Shown piece after piece: positions 13,459 to 15,521 of a DNA stretch of 15,521 nucleotides. A program made the position numbers and the translations under genes. This DNA is from DATGFK01 sp040007395 (GTDB taxonomy: Bacteria > Chloroflexota > Anaerolineae > Aggregatilineales > UBA2796). The stretch lies in assembly GCA_040007395.1 (NCBI GenBank), contig JBDTVG010000104.1, positions 1-15,521 on the forward strand, read 5' to 3'. The notes under the pieces were generated by a model that was given only the letters and a program-made list of their open reading frames with translations, did no database searches and was not told where the DNA came from. Position 1 is the first letter of the stretch. Every line of letters starts with the position of its first letter.

Positions 13459-14674
13459 CGAACTCCCAGACCTGAATAGTCAATCGCCCGAAGGCTACAT
13501 GCCCTCGGCGCTCATGCGAATCTTGAACGCTTCCGGCGCACGCGAAGTGCTGCGCCAGCCTACCCAAGATATGGGCTTGGCGGAACTGCTGCCCTTCCCG
13601 TTTCTGGCGCTGGTAGGGCAGATCGAGATGCGGATTGCCTTGTTGTTATCCGTGATCAATCCAGCGGTAGGCGGTGTACTGCTCATCGGGCCGCGTGGCA
13701 CAGGCAAGACAACCGCCGTTCGCAGTTTGGGCAGCATCTTGCCCGATGTCGAAGTGAGCACCTGCCCAGAAGGTTGTCTACCGGAAGACTTCGAACGCGA
13801 CGGCACGGCGGGTGTATGCGCCGAATGTGCCGAAAAGCTGGCGAAGGGTATCCCCATCACGCGGTTGGAGCCTGTCAAGCTGATCGAACTGCCACTCAAC
13901 GCTCGACTCGACGATGTGGTCGGCGGGATCAATGAGCGTGTAGCGGTGCAGCAGCAGCGCATCCGGCTCGAACGGGGCATTTTGGCACGCGCCGATCAGA
14001 ACTTGCTGTATATCGACGAAGTGAACTTGCTGGCAGAAGACATTGCCGACGCGATTCTAGATGCAGCCTCGGCGGGCGCGTACACCGTCCGGCGTGGCGC
14101 GATGGCCGGCACGTATCGATCCCGCTTCGTGTTGATCGGCTCGATGAACCCCGAAGAGGGCGATCTCCGCCCACAGATCATGGATCGCTTCGGCCTGCGC
14201 GTTGCAGTACGTGGACTGATGGACCCTGCCGAACGGTTAGAAGTCTATAAGCGGGTGCGGGCGTATCGCACCAACCCACGCGGTTTTATCCGCGAGTGGG
14301 CTGATGATGTGCTGATGGGGCGCGAGGAAGTGACCCAAGCACGGGCGCTCTTGCCGGAAGTCACGCTCACCGAGGAAGCGTTGCAACTTGGCCTTGAACT
14401 CGTGCGACGGCTCGACATCGACTCGCACCGCACCGAATACACGATGTTCGAGGCGGCCCGCGCCCATGCCGCCGCCGATAATCGTACCAACGCGACGGTA
14501 CTGGATATTCGGGCGGTGGCTTCATTGGCACTGCGCCAGCGTCGCAGCAAATTTATGATCGAGTTTTTCCAGCAGCAGCAAGCCGAGGACGAACAGATCC
14601 GCGAAGAAATGCTATCCATTCTCGGTGAAGCAGTGGTTGATCCTTCGAGCAATGGGACGCAAGCAGCATCTTGA
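13451..14674 (+). CDS. BchI/ChlI-type AAA+ ATPase with four-cysteine insert
   Basis: 407 residues. The AAA+ core begins LPFPFLALVGQIEMRIALLL, diagnostic of the Mg-chelatase subunit I branch. Walker A is GPRGTGKT (80-87), Walker B LLYIDE (185-190), sensor-1 Asn N233 in GSMNPEEG, and the arginine region is DRFGLRV. Between Walker A and B is an insert with C105-x3-C109 and C123-x2-C126 (CPEGC ... CAEC), likely a zinc or redox site. The C-terminal lid (LTEEALQLGLELVRR...ALRQRR) is complete, followed by a short helical tail. In phototrophs such ATPases drive Mg insertion into protoporphyrin; related ones serve cobalt chelation or MoxR-type chaperoning. No BchD or BchH partner is adjacent. The neighbours are a thioesterase and a membrane protein, so chelatase function should not be assumed. 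The N-terminus (1-45) is longer than in plain BchI. Confidence 0.87.
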   Translation: MPDELPDLNSQSPEGYMPSALMRILNASGAREVLRQPTQDMGLAELLPFPFLALVGQIEMRIALLLSVINPAVGGVLLIGPRGTGKTTAVRSLGSILPDVEVSTCPEGCLPEDFERDGTAGVCAECAEKLAKGIPITRLEPVKLIELPLNARLDDVVGGINERVAVQQQRIRLERGILARADQNLLYIDEVNLLAEDIADAILDAASAGAYTVRRGAMAGTYRSRFVLIGSMNPEEGDLRPQIMDRFGLRVAVRGLMDPAERLEVYKRVRAYRTNPRGFIREWADDVLMGREEVTQARALLPEVTLTEEALQLGLELVRRLDIDSHRTEYTMFEAARAHAAADNRTNATVLDIRAVASLALRQRRSKFMIEFFQQQQAEDEQIREEMLSILGEAVVDPSSNGTQAAS

Positions 14675-15303
14675 TCGGCGGAACAAACAGCAAGACAACC
14701 CCTAGACCAATTGACAGGCTGCAACAACTTCCGTGGTTGATCGTGGCGCTTATCGCCTACTATCTGCCGTGGGTCTACCACAAAACCGCTGCCCTCACCG
14801 CCAACGCCTACGACCTCGCGGAGTGGGTGAGCATCTATCCGACGGTACGCGGCGGCAATCCACCGCTGCTCGATCCGTTTTTGCTGCGTGGTGCGATGGC
14901 GGGATTAGCGCTGTTGTTCGCCTTGCGGGCGGCACGCGGCGGTTGGCTACGCTGGCTGTATATTGTGCTATCGCTGCTGCTGGTGATTACCCTACTGCCG
15001 CCACTGGACTTTTTCCGTAACGCAGGGGATGATCCGAACTATCGCCAGCAGTTTATTATTTCGCTTGCCACGCTAATTGGTGACGCGGCGATCTGGTGGA
15101 TCTACACGCAGCGACGACATTGGCTGCCCCGCCTTGAGATCGTTGTGCTGCTGCTCACTGTCATTGCCGCGATTGTAGGCGAAGTCTTAGCGCTGGATAT
15201 CGAGCGCTTGCTTGGCCTCAATGTGACCATTGGCGGTGGGGTGGTGGTATTTGTCGCCAGCCTGATGGTAGTTTTGGTCGGAAGAGCCATTTTGGTTTAT
15301 TAA
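14671..15303 (+). CDS. Six-helix membrane protein of unknown function
   Basis: 210 residues from TTG 14671, which overlaps the ATPase stop as TTGA. About six hydrophobic segments are visible: 15-32 (LPWLIVALIAYYLPWVY), 67-85, 88-107, 125-145, 152-176 and 180-208. The loop after helix 1 (LTANAYDLAEWVSIYPTVRGGNPPLLDP) is the most distinctive soluble part and carries acidic and aromatic residues. No signal-peptide cleavage site, transport motif or enzyme motif is recognised. It is the last gene of the cluster and is probably co-translated with the AAA+ ATPase, so it may be its membrane partner. No Shine-Dalgarno stronger than GGGACG is seen, consistent with coupling. Confidence 0.72.
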   Translation: MIGGTNSKTTPRPIDRLQQLPWLIVALIAYYLPWVYHKTAALTANAYDLAEWVSIYPTVRGGNPPLLDPFLLRGAMAGLALLFALRAARGGWLRWLYIVLSLLLVITLLPPLDFFRNAGDDPNYRQQFIISLATLIGDAAIWWIYTQRRHWLPRLEIVVLLLTVIAAIVGEVLALDIERLLGLNVTIGGGVVVFVASLMVVLVGRAILVY

Positions 15304-15521
15304 ACTTTGCATCAGCTTGCCGCTAGCGTAATTGAGGACTCACGCAGCCTGCAAATTCTCAAGAATATGCGACGCAATTATCCTTGGCCTTCTAGAAAAC
15401 CTATCGAAGCATTTACTTTCCCGCTGATAAAGTAGACCACATGGGGTTGATTTTTATGGTGCGAATGCGTAAGGCACTGTAAAGAAATAAGGGATGCAAT
15501 TAAACAAGAAGAATGGAGTAC
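15304..15521. other. Right-edge non-coding stretch
   Basis: 218 bases after the last gene with no convincing reading frame, RNA gene or terminator hairpin. A very short frame (MVRMRKAL) near 15458 is not credible. An ATG near 15494 followed by an open run to the edge (MQLNKKNGV) could be the start of a gene beyond the window but lacks a well-spaced ribosome site. It is more AT-rich than the genes to its left. Confidence 0.4.

Noticed and set aside
13085..13567. Long minus-strand frames opposite the thioesterase and ATPase genes
   Set aside because: They are shadows of GC-rich coding sequence with Arg/Ser-rich translations and no family motifs.

Overview
The window looks like chromosomal DNA from a bacterium, most likely a member of the Chloroflexota. 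The basis is a GC-rich background, frequent TTG start codons, a BchI/ChlI-type AAA+ ATPase, a four-strand 'beta-flower' type small protein, and dispersed hairpin repeats of the 'GTAGGGGCGAGGC' type. This assignment comes from recalled gene style, not from a search. No tRNA, rRNA, CRISPR array or transposase gene was seen.

Layout. (1) Positions 1-4498, minus strand: a three-gene block read right to left. It holds a GT39/PMT-like membrane glycosyltransferase, a second polytopic GT-C-like membrane protein, and a secreted WD40/TolB-like beta-propeller cut by the left edge. (2) Positions 4686-6589, plus strand: an AT-rich TIR-domain protein with HEAT-like repeats, then a macro-domain (ADP-ribose-binding) protein. 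This looks like an acquired NAD+/ADP-ribose signalling or defence module. (3) Positions 6761-11472: surface-polysaccharide genes, namely UDP-glucuronate decarboxylase, an O-antigen ligase/polymerase-like protein, a GtrA flippase-like protein and a GT4 glycosyltransferase. A small zinc-ribbon gene on the minus strand interrupts them. (4) Positions 11555-12321: a VapBC-type toxin-antitoxin pair. (5) Positions 12482-15303: a tightly coupled four-gene cluster with a beta-flower-like protein, a hotdog acyl-CoA thioesterase, a BchI/MoxR-like AAA+ ATPase with a four-cysteine insert, and a six-helix membrane protein.

Most notable observation. A 63-bp element made of two 9-2-9 hairpins joined by a 23-nt spacer occurs three times. 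Two copies lie inside coding sequence, in the GT39-like gene (3605-3667, read on minus) and the O-antigen ligase-like gene (8524-8586, read on plus). Both are in the same orientation relative to the gene and the same reading frame, each adding 21 residues (GSGRPDPY...RPASP) to a loop between membrane helices. The third copy (10014-10076) is intergenic. Its hairpin arms have a different sequence but keep perfect pairing. This resembles the principle of the protein-embedded palindromic elements described in Rickettsia, but in what seems to be a Chloroflexota background.

How the genes fit together. Regions 1 and 3 are probably parts of one cell-surface glycan locus (sugar-nucleotide supply, lipid-carrier transport, glycosyl transfer, ligation). 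The TIR/macro pair and the VapBC pair look like accessory insertions within it. Region 5 seems unrelated; short stop/start overlaps link three of its genes.
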